Assembly: GCF_001625305.1 (NCBI RefSeq)
Contig: NW_017802891.1
Coordinates: 87,701 to 151,700 of the forward strand
DNA from: Branchiostoma belcheri
Taxonomy: Eukaryota; Chordata; Leptocardii; Amphioxiformes; Branchiostomatidae
Length of the DNA stretch: 64,000 nucleotides
Direction of reading: 5' to 3'
Position numbers and translations under genes: made by a program
Notes under the pieces: generated by a model
The model's input: only the letters and a program-made list of their open reading frames with translations
What the model was told of the DNA's origin: nothing
Databases searched by the model: none
Shown here: positions 30,046 to 42,814 of the stretch, piece after piece
Layout of the letters: every line of letters starts with the position of its first letter
Position numbering within the stretch: position 1 is the first letter of the stretch

Positions 30046-30511
30046 CTGATAGGAGAACAAGACGTAAAATATGTTATAGAGCATAAATGAGGTATATTGG
30101 ACATATAGTATGATATGCTGTGTTGTGAGTGTTACATCTATGGTTTCCCGCCAAAGTTACTGCGCACATGCGCACTGACCCCTCCAGGGGTCACTCTGAA
30201 TGTACACGGAGCAGAGTCAATACACGTGTGTCCGCAATGCCAAGTCTGTGTGTCATTATGTGTGCCATCCTGGTCAGAGAATAATAAGCTGTTAACAAAC
30301 GGTAGCAGAGGGCGCCGTGGTTCTTCGGACTCTACTACTGGACTGAAAGATTAGAGTAGCACAGTAAGGTGTTCTTCAAAGGTAGGTATACAAATGTACA
30401 TGGCAGTGATAGACCTTACAATATTTAAAACAAACAAAATATGACAGCAAAGCTTTGCTCAGCATTAAAATAGGTGCATATTTCGTTTAGTAGTAGTAAG
30501 TAGTAAGTTCG

Positions 30512-30517
30512 TTTATT
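30512..30517 (-). promoter_or_regulatory. Polyadenylation signal AATAAA
   Basis: AATAAA on the minus strand, about 107 bp downstream of the TPR gene stop codon. Confidence 0.5.
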
Positions 30518-30623
30518 AACAAAAGAAAACCATCATAGTTTACAATCATTCTTTAGAAAAACTTTTTAATTGCTTTCTGTTAAATTCATGGGACATGAAA
30601 CGTAATTCAGAAGAGTGGCAATG

Positions 30624-31950
30624 TCAGTGTCTCGAACTCTCTTCAATCATTTGTTCCATACGTGTTAACTTAGCATAATAAGAGGCGGCTTTGCTGTGAT
30701 CACCAAGGATGACCCAGGCAACATACAGATTGAGTAGTGAGTTCGCAATGTCAGGATGTGGGATGCCCTCACCAAAGATACTCTGACTCATCTCTAGTGA
30801 CTGTTCAAAGTAGCTAACGGCCTTTCTGTAATAACGTAAGTTTCCAAAGGCGGTGCCCAAGTTGCTCAGTGACGTGGCGATGTCAGGATGTTCTATGTTT
30901 TTATCATAGACACTTCGCCACATCTCTAGTGCCTGTTCAAAATAGCTGGCGGCCTTTCTGTGATCCCCAAGTTGACTCCAGGCGGCACCCAAGTTGCTAA
31001 GGGACGAGGCGATGTGAGGATGTGCGATCCCCTCGCCATAGATGCTTCGCATCATCTGTAGTGCCTGTTCATGATAGCTAACGGCATTTCTGTGATTACA
31101 AAGGCCACTCCAGTCGCAGCCCAAGTTGCCAAGTGACCCTGCGATGTCAGGATGTTCAATGACCTCACCGTAGATTAGACGTCTCATCGCTAGTGCCTGT
31201 CCATGATAGCTGACGGCCTTCCTGTAATCACCAAGGGCACCCCAGCGGTTCCCCAAGTTGTTAAGTGACGAGGCGATGTTAGGATGTGCGATGCCCTCAC
31301 CATAGATACTCCGCATCATCTGTATTTCCTGTTCGTGATAGCTGATAGCCTTTCTGTGATCACCTAGGTCACTCCAGGTGTTACCCAAGTTGCCTAGTGA
31401 TGAGGCGATGTGAGGATGTGCGATGCCCCCACCATAGATACTCCTCCACATCTCTAGTGCCTGTTCATGACAGCTGACGGCCTTTCTGTGATCACCAATT
31501 TCCCTCCAGGCGTTACCCAAGTTGTTAAGTGACGAGGCGGTGCCAGGATGCGCGATGTCCTCACCATAGATAATTCGCTTCATCTTTAGTGACAGTTCAT
31601 GATAGCTTACGGACTTTTTATGATCACCAAGATGACTCCAAGCCAGACCCAAGCTGCTAAGTGACCCAGCGATGTCAGGATGTGCGATGCCCTCACCATA
31701 GATAGTCTGCCTCATCTCTAGTGACTGTTCATTATAACTAATGGCCTTTCTGTAATCACCAAGTTCCCTCCACCCCTGACATAAGTTACTAAGTGACCCG
31801 GCGATGTCAGGGTGTGCGACGTCCTCACCATAGATACTCCGCTTCATTTGTAGGGACTGTTGATGATAGCTGACGGCTTTTCTGATATCACCAAGGTTAC
31901 CCCAGGCGTTACCTAACTTGTTAAGCAACCCGGCAATGTGAGGGTGAATC
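30624..31950 (-). CDS. TPR array: ten 44-residue repeats
   Basis: The 132-bp DNA repeat is well conserved (ATGTCAGGATGTGCGAT, CTGTTCATGATAGCT on plus). The consensus repeat ends in SIYGEGIA and restarts with HPDIA. Repeats differ mostly at exposed positions, and the high DNA similarity makes copy-number change by slippage or unequal crossing-over likely. Confidence 0.85.
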
Positions 31951-34900
31951 GCACCCCTTCCGTGTGTTGATAACGCTCTTTCAAGTGCCTGTTCAATGCA
32001 TGTCTTTGATTGGTTGTAGTCGCACAAACTTTCGTATACATCTGCTTGTAGCATTAAAGAGTTGTCGAATAGAGTCGAGGGCTCTTTTACTGGTTGACTG
32101 TTGCTAAGTTGCGAAACTAAGTACTTCAAAGGTGTTGCCGTGTAGTAGTATCTCATGAGCTGTTTCACATTAGAGAAGTGAAAGATCTTCTTAGTTTTTT
32201 CCTCAACGTCATCATTGGTTGACATTGACGACAAGACTGACATGTTTTCCACCTGACCACGGTTGTTCATGTAAGTTCGCAACCTCAGTTCTGCTGAGAT
32301 ACTGACCAGAACCATTAAGTGATGTGCGTTCTTATCACTAATGGCACCCTTTTTATACATTTGTTGAATAGTCTCCCAGATTGTGGTGGGCTGTATGTCA
32401 CAGAGCAGTGCCCAACAAGATACAGCAAGGCTTGAAAAGCGATACATTTCTTTCTTTACATTCAGCATTTGGGCAGTCGGATTCTGCATTTCAATAGTCT
32501 TGGTATTTTCCATTAACATAGTGTTTGCTAGTAACCTAGCAATTTCACTTCCATTTTTCTTCAGTTGCTGACTCCATGCAACAGTGTATTTGCCGACCAA
32601 GCCTTGTTCTCCAGCAATTAATGAGACATTTCCCAACACACTCGCCAGGTGGTAGCCTTTCTTCAGATGTAGCTTTACGTCATCTTCAAGATATTTGGCC
32701 AAGCGACATGGTGTGCGAATAAGGAGACATGTTTTACCTCTTCCAAGTGGGGTTTTACATGCAAGTGGCATGGCTCCATCGAACGAAAAACCACGGGGTG
32801 TTACAGAGTCGTAGAACCAGTTGTCCAGCTTGTTATCTGAATCGAAGTCATTGAGAGACTTGATCGCCATGGCCGGGAGAATGGTTTCCCCAAGATTGAT
32901 CACTTTTAGATGAAGGTAATGTGTGAGACTTTGAAAATACTTCACACTCATTTCTGTTTCCTCCTCTATCAAAATAGCAAACTCCAGATCAGAGAATGGT
33001 GTTACCAAACCTGTGGCCTGAGAACCAAGTCCTATCATGGCGTAGTTACAGGGAGGGGGCCCCATTACCTCTATACACTCATCTACAAGGTCAGTTATGA
33101 ATGTTCTTCTCTGCTGAACAATAGTGTCGAACAAGGCTTTGATTGCTTCCACTCTCTTCTTCTCTACTTCCGTTATTTTTGGGTCGTTGTCATCCAGAAT
33201 ATAAGGATCTATCTGCTGTTCAATTCTTTTGATCTCTTCTTCCACATAACAGCGCCATTCTGTTAACGCCGATTTGTGTTTCTCTATGTCATCCGTGGGT
33301 ACCGTTTGTTCCATACACAGGACGTTTTCAACAAATGATTGTGTTATTTTTTGGATTGTTTGCTTAATACTCTCCATATCCTCTGTCTTTGATCTCACCA
33401 GTGCTGCGTTACTGAGTGCTGCAGCCTTGGTGAAGTCACCTCCGTCTTTTGACTTCTCTCCTCTCTTCAGGTAGATATCACCTAGCTTGCATAGGGGCTC
33501 TGCCTCTTTCAGATGCTGACCTGCATTGTAACATAATATCAAACGATCGTTGTAAACGTTGTTTGCTAGCCCCAAGAAAGTTTTGTTTCAAAGGCTCATT
33601 TGCCGGTTAGCTGACATAGTGTGTTACACACAGGTAGACACTTGTGTCACTTTTGTTATATTGACTTCACTAACGTAGCTGTTATAAAGTCTAGGCAGTC
33701 ACCAAGTGACATGTAAAACTCCTACCTTTCACATGAATGACCTTGAGTGCAGCTGCAAAGTGTTTTTCTGCCGTGTCCAGGTCTCCTGTCTGCAGGGCCC
33801 TGCAGCCCTTCTGCAGCTGGTCTTCGTACGTACTACAGAAAAGGCACATTTGTTGACGTTATCGGGATACCGTAACTTTATTCCATACAATAAGTGAGAC
33901 TTAAAATGTACTTCTGAATATCTATCTAACCTTGACGATGCATACTAAAGAAAACAGCGCACAAACCTGTCTGTGACCTCCTCTAGCTGTTTTTCTTCAC
34001 TGCTGTTTCCAACTTTCTTGTTCCTTGTTCGTCCCATTTCTCGGCATTTCTTTGCCTTCTGGAAAAAAAGATAATATAGATGGAAACTTAGCTCAGATCT
34101 GCAACCAATACTCATGTAACAATGTAGCATGTAACGAAACCTAGGATTTCTAACCGTCAATTAAATATACTGAACATATGCATTTTGAAAAGGACAACGG
34201 TTTATTATTTTATCAGTCGCATAAAAATGACGTTTAAACTACATATTTGTGCTACAAGCCAAAAATGTCATATGCGCAAAAACTAAATTTTATATGAAAA
34301 GCATAATTTTGCTAACCTTGCATTGTTGTTCCTTAACCTTTTCCGCGTACTTGATGCGGTGCTTCAGAGTTTCTCTGCCATCTGAATCTTCACAGCGGTC
34401 CAGCGCCGCTCGGTACAGACTGGCTGATTTACTGAACGCTGCCTCGTCATTGCTAACCCTTCCCTTTTCTAAGTACAGATCTCCGAGACTCTTTAATGAT
34501 TCTATTTCCATACGTTTGTTTCCTTTCACGATTGCTTTCACTAAATAATTTGTATAACCTTGCACCAAGGGCATCGTACCATGTCCTTTCAACTTGGACG
34601 CCTTGTTCATTTCGTGAAGGGTCATGGACACAGCCAATGTGGTATTTTCTGTATTCGTTGCACACGCGTTTATAACGTTTTGGTCATAGAACAGTTTGGT
34701 GCATTTCTCTGCATACCTGATGCGATGCTGTACAACTTGCTTCTCCTCAGTACTTGTGTAATACCGTAAGAGTTCCATGTACAACGAGCAGGCTTTCTGG
34801 AAGTTCTTTGCCTTATGCTTGTTCATCTTTGCTTTGTGCAGGTACAGATCTCCAAGACCTTTCAATGCTTCACATTCTAAAATTTCAATTTGATTACTTA

Positions 34901-35027
34901 TACCCTGAAACAACTTCCGTGCGTATCCCCTCTCTACAACGTCCAGATCAGAACCACTTTGAAAGATAAAATCCAGTTCCCGAAATTCTTCCACCACTGT
35001 GGACAGCATAGTTTGTGTGTTTGCCAT
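30624..35027 (-). CDS. Nucleotidyltransferase-TPR protein, 1268 residues
   Basis: Four exons (34317-35027, 33967-34058, 33726-33832, 30624-33520; phases 0-0, 0-2, 2-1, 1-stop) give 3807 bp without a stop. Residues about 50-330 hold three loose repeats of the form ExExLKxLGDLYLxK...FxKAxxLYxAAL. A DUF294/GlnD-like nucleotidyltransferase follows with GS at 469-470, D481 and E483 ([19 protein letters not shown]) and a third carboxylate D551 in GFSFDGAMP; all three acidic positions are kept, so catalysis is possible. Residues about 828-1268 are ten 44-residue kinesin-light-chain-like TPRs (HPDIAxSLxNLGxAWxxLGD). No signal peptide: cytoplasmic. Substrate unknown. Such proteins are expanded in lancelets, cnidarians and molluscs and often labelled TPR28- or nephrocystin-3-like. 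An in-frame reading upstream of the last exon is intronic; the Met at 35027 is the start. Confidence 0.88.
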
Positions 35028-35946
35028 GCTGTTTCATTAGATGAAGGTATTTTAGCGCACTTTGTACTTTCGTGTTACCAACTTCTAGTTAGTGCCCTGT
35101 CATAGACTACTGTTAGTACTTACAGGTGCACACCCACTTCAGCAACAACCATGTCCCCTATAAGGTCGATATCTCGCTAGACATTGTGTCTTTGGGAAAC
35201 GTACTTTCCTTAACTTTCCTCAATCCACTAAGATGCAAAATGGGTACCTGACTTGGGTAAGTAGAATTCAGTGGACGCCTTCCAATACCGTACCCTAGAC
35301 ACAGTGGATTAACAGCCCACTGCCCCTAAGGCCTAAAATGCTACATTTTACATCTTACGCCCCCTTAAGCCGGCGTTATACAGTCGGCGAACTTTGGTCG
35401 TACTTATTGATCTTCCGTAAGGTCAACACAGTTCTAAATCGTCAGACTGTCGAACGTAGTTTTCGCCCCCCTAATCACCTCTACCCTATCAAAGTATTCC
35501 AACTAGGCGGGGCTCGGTGATCGGTTAACATCGTCCGCGATGATCTAGAGACAACCGGGCGTATTACTGCCATTCGAGCCCGCAGACTAGTCGGCCGTTC
35601 GACGTGAATAAAGGGTAGGTTGTTGGCGTATTGCGTTTGTGAAAGCTAGCTGTGGTCCTGGTGGGTGGGATGATGACGTATGTTTACTCAACAAACAGCT
35701 GTAGAATTAACACAAACAAGTTGTCATGGTACAAACGATAAAACATAAAAAGTACTTATTGCAATTGGTGCTGACTTTTGATACCAATAACAATGATTTC
35801 AAAATAAACTGGTGTGACTGGAGTGCTTTGCTCTAAAATAAAGCGTTGGCGAAGCCACATCAAATTTAAGGTTATCAGAAAGCATTGCGTTCTGTTTCAA
35901 GTATTATATCCTTGACCGAAGAGAGATATACAGAAAGACAGAGATA

Positions 35947-35992
<46 letters not shown>

Positions 35993-37896
35993 GTTTCACG
36001 GCGGTCTGTCACTACGGCATTCTTTCCCATTGCTATGCGCGTTCTAAAAGGTATCGGGTTACAACACGCTATTTTGGCCTGTTTTGGACTACCCGTAAAA
36101 TATTTGAAAATACACAAATAATATTTAGGGGTAAATTTCGTCAAATTAAAATGAAATTATTGTCTTAACATCCTTTAAATGTTAGCTTTTTATGTTAAAT
36201 CAATGATTTTTTAAAATTTCGCTCAGAAAGACGATTATTTTCGGGTTTTCGAGCACAAGTCATATCACGTTTTTAGGCAAACATCGTTCAAACCTGGCTA
36301 CGTATATTACCCCAGATCCCCGATTTTTATATTTTTCGCAGACTAGGAATAAGACAAAAAATCGTGTTTTAGGGATTTTTTAATTTCTGATTTTAAGTCT
36401 AGTTTTTGTCGACATATTGGTGAAAAAATGGCATTTTTTGACATTTTTCTCACTAAATTACCCATAATTCAAAATTGAGGCCATTTTTCAAAAATCCCTA
36501 AAACACGATTTTCGGGACAACCGTTACAGTCATTTTGAGCCGTAAATGGGGTATGTTTGACTCTCCATGTTTCCAGGTTTGAACGAGTTTTGGAGACATG
36601 TCATATCGCCAGAAAGTGTGCATTGTGTTATTCATACTGGCGTAAAGAATCATTACAGTATTCAAGGTCACTCAAGGATACGACAGTAGCTTCGCTACAT
36701 GTTACATGTCCACCAAAAATAATAGCGGACATGTACTGTCCAGGAAACTGTTTGTATCTATAGAAAAGTGTTGTTTTTTATCTGTTGCAAAGCACGGAGG
36801 TAGAAAGGCTTGTTTTGCCGCTGTATAGTAAATGACCGCAGGTGACCCCGAAATAGAACGCGGGTTCGATTCGAATTCCCCAGATCGAACACGATCGAAC
36901 ACAGTTCGGGTTCTATGACATGTGGGAACTTTTCAGCCCAGATTTTACCACCGTGTTTACCGAGCACTTAAATTGTACTTTGTAACAGACTTGAGCACAT
37001 GATGCAATCCAGCTTGTGTACACGTACTGGGGTCACTAAAGGGTTATAAACATCGGCAAACGTGGACTTCGCTCTAATAATGGTGAACCTGCAGCTCTGA
37101 TTGGATAAAAAATAACCACGTGACAATGGTCACGCTCTAGTCAGGGGAAATATTACCCTCATTCTTTCCGACATTTTAAACACAGCCGATTGCTATAACT
37201 AAATTTTTAGCTAAGTTTACGCCCATTACTTACAAGCATGCGACTTACGCAGTGTTTGGTAGTAGAGAAACAATCTGTTTCAAACTGTTCACCTCAGAAA
37301 CTAACAATTCAACATCGGTGTGCCTTTTATAGTTGTGGTATAACGTAAGTTACAGCCGTATTATTTATAAAGAGTACATATTTGCAGTGTTACGTTTTTG
37401 TTACTCTTACACAGATCAAGGTCTGGCCAGCTCTGTCAAACCAGTTCAATATTGCCGGATCTTTGTTGAAAGGAAAAGGCATTGCTTGTGCATATGTAGT
37501 GGCACATTTTTATCGTCTTTGGGTACAGAAAGAACTAACGGTCTCACCTCGGGACTGGCACCAGCGGAAGAGGAAGTCCCCAGGTGTACCCGCGCCCTTT
37601 ATGTCATGTAGGGGTGTGTGGGAAGGGGGGTTTCCATCATTCTGAACTATTCCATTGGCTGGTAGTGGTAGAAAGTAAACTTATCGTTTTCTTTTCTAGG
37701 AACAGATCTCTGAGGCTCCTTGACAAGTTTTCTCCTTTTTTCAACCTTCATTTAACCTTGAAAACGTACAGAAAGTACTCTTCGGCCTGAGATCAAAAAG
37801 GGGAGGTAGCATTGCACATGACAAAAGTTCAAGGGGTGGTACCTTTGCGCCTGACAAACGTCTATAACATTAAAACATTGCTGCTGCGCCGCCTAG
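35028..37896. other. Intergenic between TPR and FN3-ZP genes
   Basis: Holds a (GA)n tract at 35953-35990, a hairpin at 36361-36515 (ATCGTGTTTTAGGGATTTTT and its inverse) and, up to about 37000, an inverted diverged copy of sequence found at 44720-45050 and 47590-47870. A possible exon after acceptor TTACACAG near 37411 (IKVWPALSNQFNIAG...) was not assigned. No TATA box could be tied to the TPR gene. Confidence 0.45.
35953..35990. repeat. (GA)n microsatellite
   Basis: Uninterrupted GA repeat. Confidence 0.95.
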
Positions 37897-39999
37897 CGGT
37901 CCCCGGCGGACCTGCCTATGGGTCCCAGGAGGGGTAAAGGTCTCCCGCTACAGGCTTCGCTACCAGCCGGCAGACGGGTCGGGCTCGTACCAGGACCTCT
38001 CCCCCGCACCAGGAGCGGGAGCCACCTCGGCAACCGTGCAGGGACTGCTCGCCGAAACAGAATACAGCCTCACATTGTCTTGTTTTGACGAGGACGACCA
38101 GCCAAATGGGGAGATCAGTGGCACATATACCACAGGTGGATAATGTGAAAGGACTGAGAGAATGAACGCTGAGCCAACCATGGCTTTGTGCTACATTAAT
38201 TACATTACGTAATGTTGTATAATTGGTCAATTCTACTAGGTAAGCCAGCCTCTAGATCACTCGGTTTTGACCTATTCTGGGACCTGCTACCAGAACTCGC
38301 AGTTCATGTTCGAAAACCCGCCGCGCCAGAGTAAGTCTTCTGCTGACTGTATGCTGCCGGTATTTGTCAGTGATGTAAAAGAAATATGTTTAAAAGGAAC
38401 TTTGAATTTAACTACTCCTTTCTTCCATGACTTAAGATTTATATTAGTCAAGTAATTGAAAATCCTTTTGGATTCAGGATTACCTTCACCACAAGCGAAC
38501 ACGGAAACACACAAGGGGCTGGTTTACTGTTATCGTGAACGTAGTGTGTGACCAGGACAGTATGAGTCTGTCCATCCCCCGTGCGGCGCTGCCGGCTGTG
38601 AATGTGGAGGATCTGCACCTGCTGGACCCGGACTGTGGAGCTACTGAGGACGAAGACGAAGATGTCTTTAAGTTGGAGACACACCTGCAGGAGTGCGGAA
38701 CCCGGCAGGAGGTAGGACAGAAAACCCCAGTTCCTCCTAACCCAGAGGATGTAGGTAAAGAAACATACTTTGAGTTTTGCCATTTTGTGATCTACTGTAA
38801 AGCTAGAATGACAGAAATTTGATTTACCATATCCCGCACCATAAATTCCCCTGGCACCCTCCCGCACACACAGCCCTGTCGAATAATAATTAGAATGCCT
38901 CCCCTTTTTAAGAATGAAATCTTCTATTAACCACACATTATGTTCTGTTCCAGGTAAAATACATTTCCACACAAACAAATCACTTTTTCACAATCACTAT
39001 GACAAACATTGGATCCTATAGAATTAACAACTTCAATTTTTAAGAACATACAAAATATTTCCACACAAAATATAGTACTTATCTGATCACCCCTGTTCAA
39101 AATTGCATTTAAAACTAGTTTATTTTATATTATATCATGTAAATACATGTGTACCCATGCATGTGTATACGGCTACAACTGCACCGGTCATTATGACAAA
39201 CTTTTACAGAGGACCTCCATCATCATAGGTAACAATGTCAACAAAAGGTAAGTGACTTAATTTACCACACCACTACGTGTATCTGCAGCTAATTAGGTTA
39301 AATGATTTAAAGGTATGGTTATTATAGCAAGCTATACAAAAATATAGATTACTTAGTATGTGACATGTTGCTATCGATTTACAACCCAAGACACCCCTTA
39401 TTCCTGGCCAATATTTAAAACAAGGTTATGAAACATGGTAATTGCTCCTGTCATAAGTACATGTATGTGGCACCATGCCCAGATGTTCTTTTAGCAGATA
39501 AAGACATCCAATCCACATGCCCAAATATGACCACACAAATATGGTAACACACCGCTATAGTACATTATCTATAACACAGTAAAAAAACAACAAGTAAAAC
39601 TATTCTAAAAGCCTGTGCCAAGAAAATTTAAAAAAATCCTGGGGGATTCTGTCCACTCCATGCCAAATTTTAGGTCATTTGGCCAACAAATGGCAGGGGA
39701 AGAAGAAGAAGACGAAACATGATCATGAGGAAAACATTGTCTTCATCAATGGAAAATTGCTTAAAAGTGTCATATATCTGTGTTGTTTTCAGCCACGTTC
39801 TGTGCTTTATGCATCGTTGCATTGTTGTGTCTCTTGCATTTCCTAAGACCTCAGGAGACGACAAATTCCTCTTCTCCAACATCATTGCCAACGGCGCTGT
39901 GCGTGGCCAGCCGGTAAACCTGCCCTTCCAGTGCGAGTTCCTCCGTCAGCACGTAGTTTCCCAGGGCAACGACATCATGTATAACATCCCCTCTCCTCG
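37897..39999 (+). CDS. FN3 - zona pellucida domain protein, partial
   Basis: Four exons join in frame: 37897-38135 (fibronectin III: CLWVPGGVKVSRYRLRYQP...TVQGLLAETEYSLTLSC), 38256-38330 (DHSVLTYSGTCYQNSQFMF), 38545-38711 and 39848-39999. The last two form the ZP-N half: CDQDSMSLSIPRAALP...DLHLLDPDCG...LQECGTRQ, then DDKFLFSNIIANGAV...LPFQCEF. ZP domains polymerise extracellular matrices or egg coats. The FN3 donor (GTGGAT) is weak. No signal peptide upstream and no ZP-C half, cleavage site or membrane anchor downstream were found up to 42 kb, so both ends are missing or the gene is a fragment. Confidence 0.65.
38820..39735. mobile_element. Unclassified dispersed element, copy in ZP intron
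   Basis: About 39490-39720 matches the end of the family at 46685-46940 (CATTCTAAAAGCCTG, CCTGGGGG, GGCAGGGGAAGAAGAAGAAG). The left boundary is uncertain. Confidence 0.4.
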
Positions 40000-41309
40000 G
40001 TAAGATCATGCATGTGGCAGACCGGAGGGAGGGGGGTCTTAACGTATAGCGTCATAGTTTCGTATACGTAGCACCGTAACATTTTGCAGTTCTTTAGATA
40101 CATGACTACTTAGTGAAGTGGCAATTTCCCCTTATCCAACATGGTTTTTGTTCATGATGGCTTAATTGTGCTTAAATGCTTCTTGGCCGGGCTGAAATAA
40201 GCGGACATACTTTGTCAGGAGACTGTCCTTTACCTCACATGTCCTAAAGGGACGAACAAACTGTGCAATTTAACCAAAATGTAAGGGATATTATAATAGG
40301 AGAACAAAACGTAAAATATATTGGAGAGTGAGAAAGATCATGTTGCAATGGGTACATAGATATAATATCCTAGGTTGTGATATAGACGTTTTTGTTACCA
40401 CTCAAGTCACTGTGTTTGTGAACTGTCCCTGATTTTCTACAGTAGACCAATGGGTACATAGCCTGCAGGTGTTACTACTCGGTGACCTCCAAAACAACCT
40501 TTCCCTTCATATCATTGCATAGACAATCTATAATCTAAGTTGAGTTTTAAGTTCTGTAGAAGACAAACATACGAAGTCTAATGATACCATTCAAATCATT
40601 TATAAGTTAACAAATAACCCCCAATAAATTCCAAAGGGTCCTGTGTTAAATAAAAGTTATGCGCAAATATGATAAACTTCAACGCCGTAGAGTCATAAAG
40701 GCAATGCCTGTGCCGGATTAAAGCCGTCTTTTAATTAACCTTTATATAGAGGAATGCTCTCATTAACTATTATAATAGCTGATGCTTTAAATGATGATTT
40801 GTTGTCAATTTTCAGGTTTTATTTTGCATTGATATTCTAGAATTGTTTCCAAGGTCAGTGACTTGTGAGGGACGACCTTCGATTTAATCGCCTCCCCCTT
40901 TTGTACACCTTGCACGGTGAGAGAGGGCAGAAAAGGTCGTGTGAACGATTAAAATATCCTAAACATCAAGAAAACAGCCATTAATATTAAGTCTGTCAAA
41001 ATTGAGTACGTGGGAAACATTAAACTAGCATATTTGATTAGTCTAAAACCACTTTAGGCTGAGAACTTTTAACAGGGAGCGCGGCACGCTTTAAAATATA
41101 AAAAAAACACATTACACCTATGGAGCTACGGATAGGTCGCAACTTTTTCTTCATACTTCATTGCAGGTAGGCAGGTATTGCCACAATGCATCTCTAAAAT
41201 AACTGATGGAAGTTGCATTTTTTAGGTCTTTCCTAACACAGCATTTTCCGTAGTATTATAGACGTAAGCCTGCTTATTGCAGTTAAACTGCTTGCTTCCC
41301 CAAACTTCG

Positions 41310-41395
<86 letters not shown>

Positions 41396-42064
41396 AACAA
41401 ACACGCACACAGATATATACATACACAGGCAAAGATACATACACAGTCACACAGTGCTACGTTGAACGATACCTTCCTTTACTATAATGACATAGTTCAT
41501 TACTATAAAGTATATTGGATGTTACAACAATTATTTCATTACAAACATTTTCCTTGTCGGCCAATTAGCTCGTGTCGAGCTTATAGCTTAATTATAGCTG
41601 TGTCAATTTCAGCTAATGATTGCTAACGCAAAATGCTTACAAAATGGAACTGAACTGCATAGGACTAGGATGGATAAAAAGAAGCAAGAAAGGAGTTTAT
41701 TATTTTATCGTGATTTGCAATAAACATATTATCATTATCACAAAGGTGAACAACCGTTCTATCAGGAATTTACACGGCTCAGGATTTTTCAAGAAGGAAA
41801 CCAAGTTGGCGTTTTGTGCAGTATCACGCCACGACAATGGACCAATCACAATCGTTGATTTGAATGTCGTCTACGCCAAGCTTAAAATAGCATAGTATAT
41901 ATAACCGAGAGTAAAGGGAGCTTACACAAACCGACTTTACTTCACCAACAACACAGAACCAGTAAGTATCTGTCTTTCTTTCTATTTTATTACATCTGCA
42001 ATGTTTTAACTAACAACTAACTAGTTCTAGCCAACGAAATATAAAACCTTTTGGCACCTTACTT
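40000..42064. other. Region 3' of ZP exons
   Basis: No ZP-C exon was recognised. Contains the CA microsatellite below. A TATATAACC at about 41896-41906 with a CCAGTAAGTATC donor-like site about 60 bp on looks like a core promoter with a noncoding first exon, but no gene could be attached. Confidence 0.35.
41311..41395. repeat. (CA)n microsatellite
   Basis: CA repeat with occasional CT and CG interruptions. Confidence 0.95.
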
Positions 42065-42814
42065 TACTATAATTGTCGAAAGTTCCAACGACAACTTTTT
42101 GTGAGATTCGAAACTTTTTGGGGTGACCCGATCAAGAATTCTTGGTGTGACCGCTAAATTTAAAACTCGGAGTTTTTTTACCAGTCTGTTTTCTTGAAGT
42201 TTTATTACAACTAAGGCTGCCTCACATTTATAGAACTCTGTTGTGGAAATTTTAACTGTTTTTTCGCACCGTACTGTGTAAGGGATTGTATTTTCCCTGC
42301 CCCACCGCAAAGCTTGTCCTTCCGTACATGCTTCTTATCACATTTAAAACCTCTTTGTCAAAGATTAAGACCTGTTTTATGAGAACTTGTTTGTTCATTT
42401 TTGTCGTGAAGTTTTTGAATAAGCTTTATTTTGAAAGCACGGTAACAACTGCTACGTAGTCAGAGCCAAAAAAAAAAGGTTCAAGCTGATTTTAGATCAC
42501 ATTTTGCACCGAGTTCTCGGTTCATACTTTATTATAACCTTACAACGTTTGGCAAGTTGAAAGGTTAGTTAATTAGACAATACAAAATAATACAAAATAT
42601 CGTAACTGTTATTCATTGCTTTTTCTGCTTTGCTATGGCCCGGTAGGCTACATTGCCATATTTGACTGGGTAGCATGTCATGTCCACTTGTTGAAAAGTT
42701 TACATAACGTCACCCTTATACTTTTTTCTAAAGAATGTACGTACATGAGCCGTATTGCAGAGGTTTATCACATTTGTGCAAAAAAGTGCGACAGTTTTGC
42801 CTCCCTGAATGTGG

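Larger units (their letters stand above)
29488..30623. other. Region 3' of the TPR gene
   Basis: Holds one weak candidate exon at 29884-30045 (listed separately) and the polyadenylation signal of the TPR gene. Nothing else recognised. Confidence 0.5.

Noticed and set aside
33521-33575. Met at 33575 as start of the TPR protein
   Set aside because: A polypyrimidine acceptor ends at 33521 and the upstream exons join in frame, so these 18 codons are intronic.
35338-35520. Plus-strand ORF upstream of the TPR gene
   Set aside because: No domain, splice site or repeat support.
41896-41965. TATA box with a noncoding first exon
   Set aside because: The elements are plausible, but no gene downstream could be attached.
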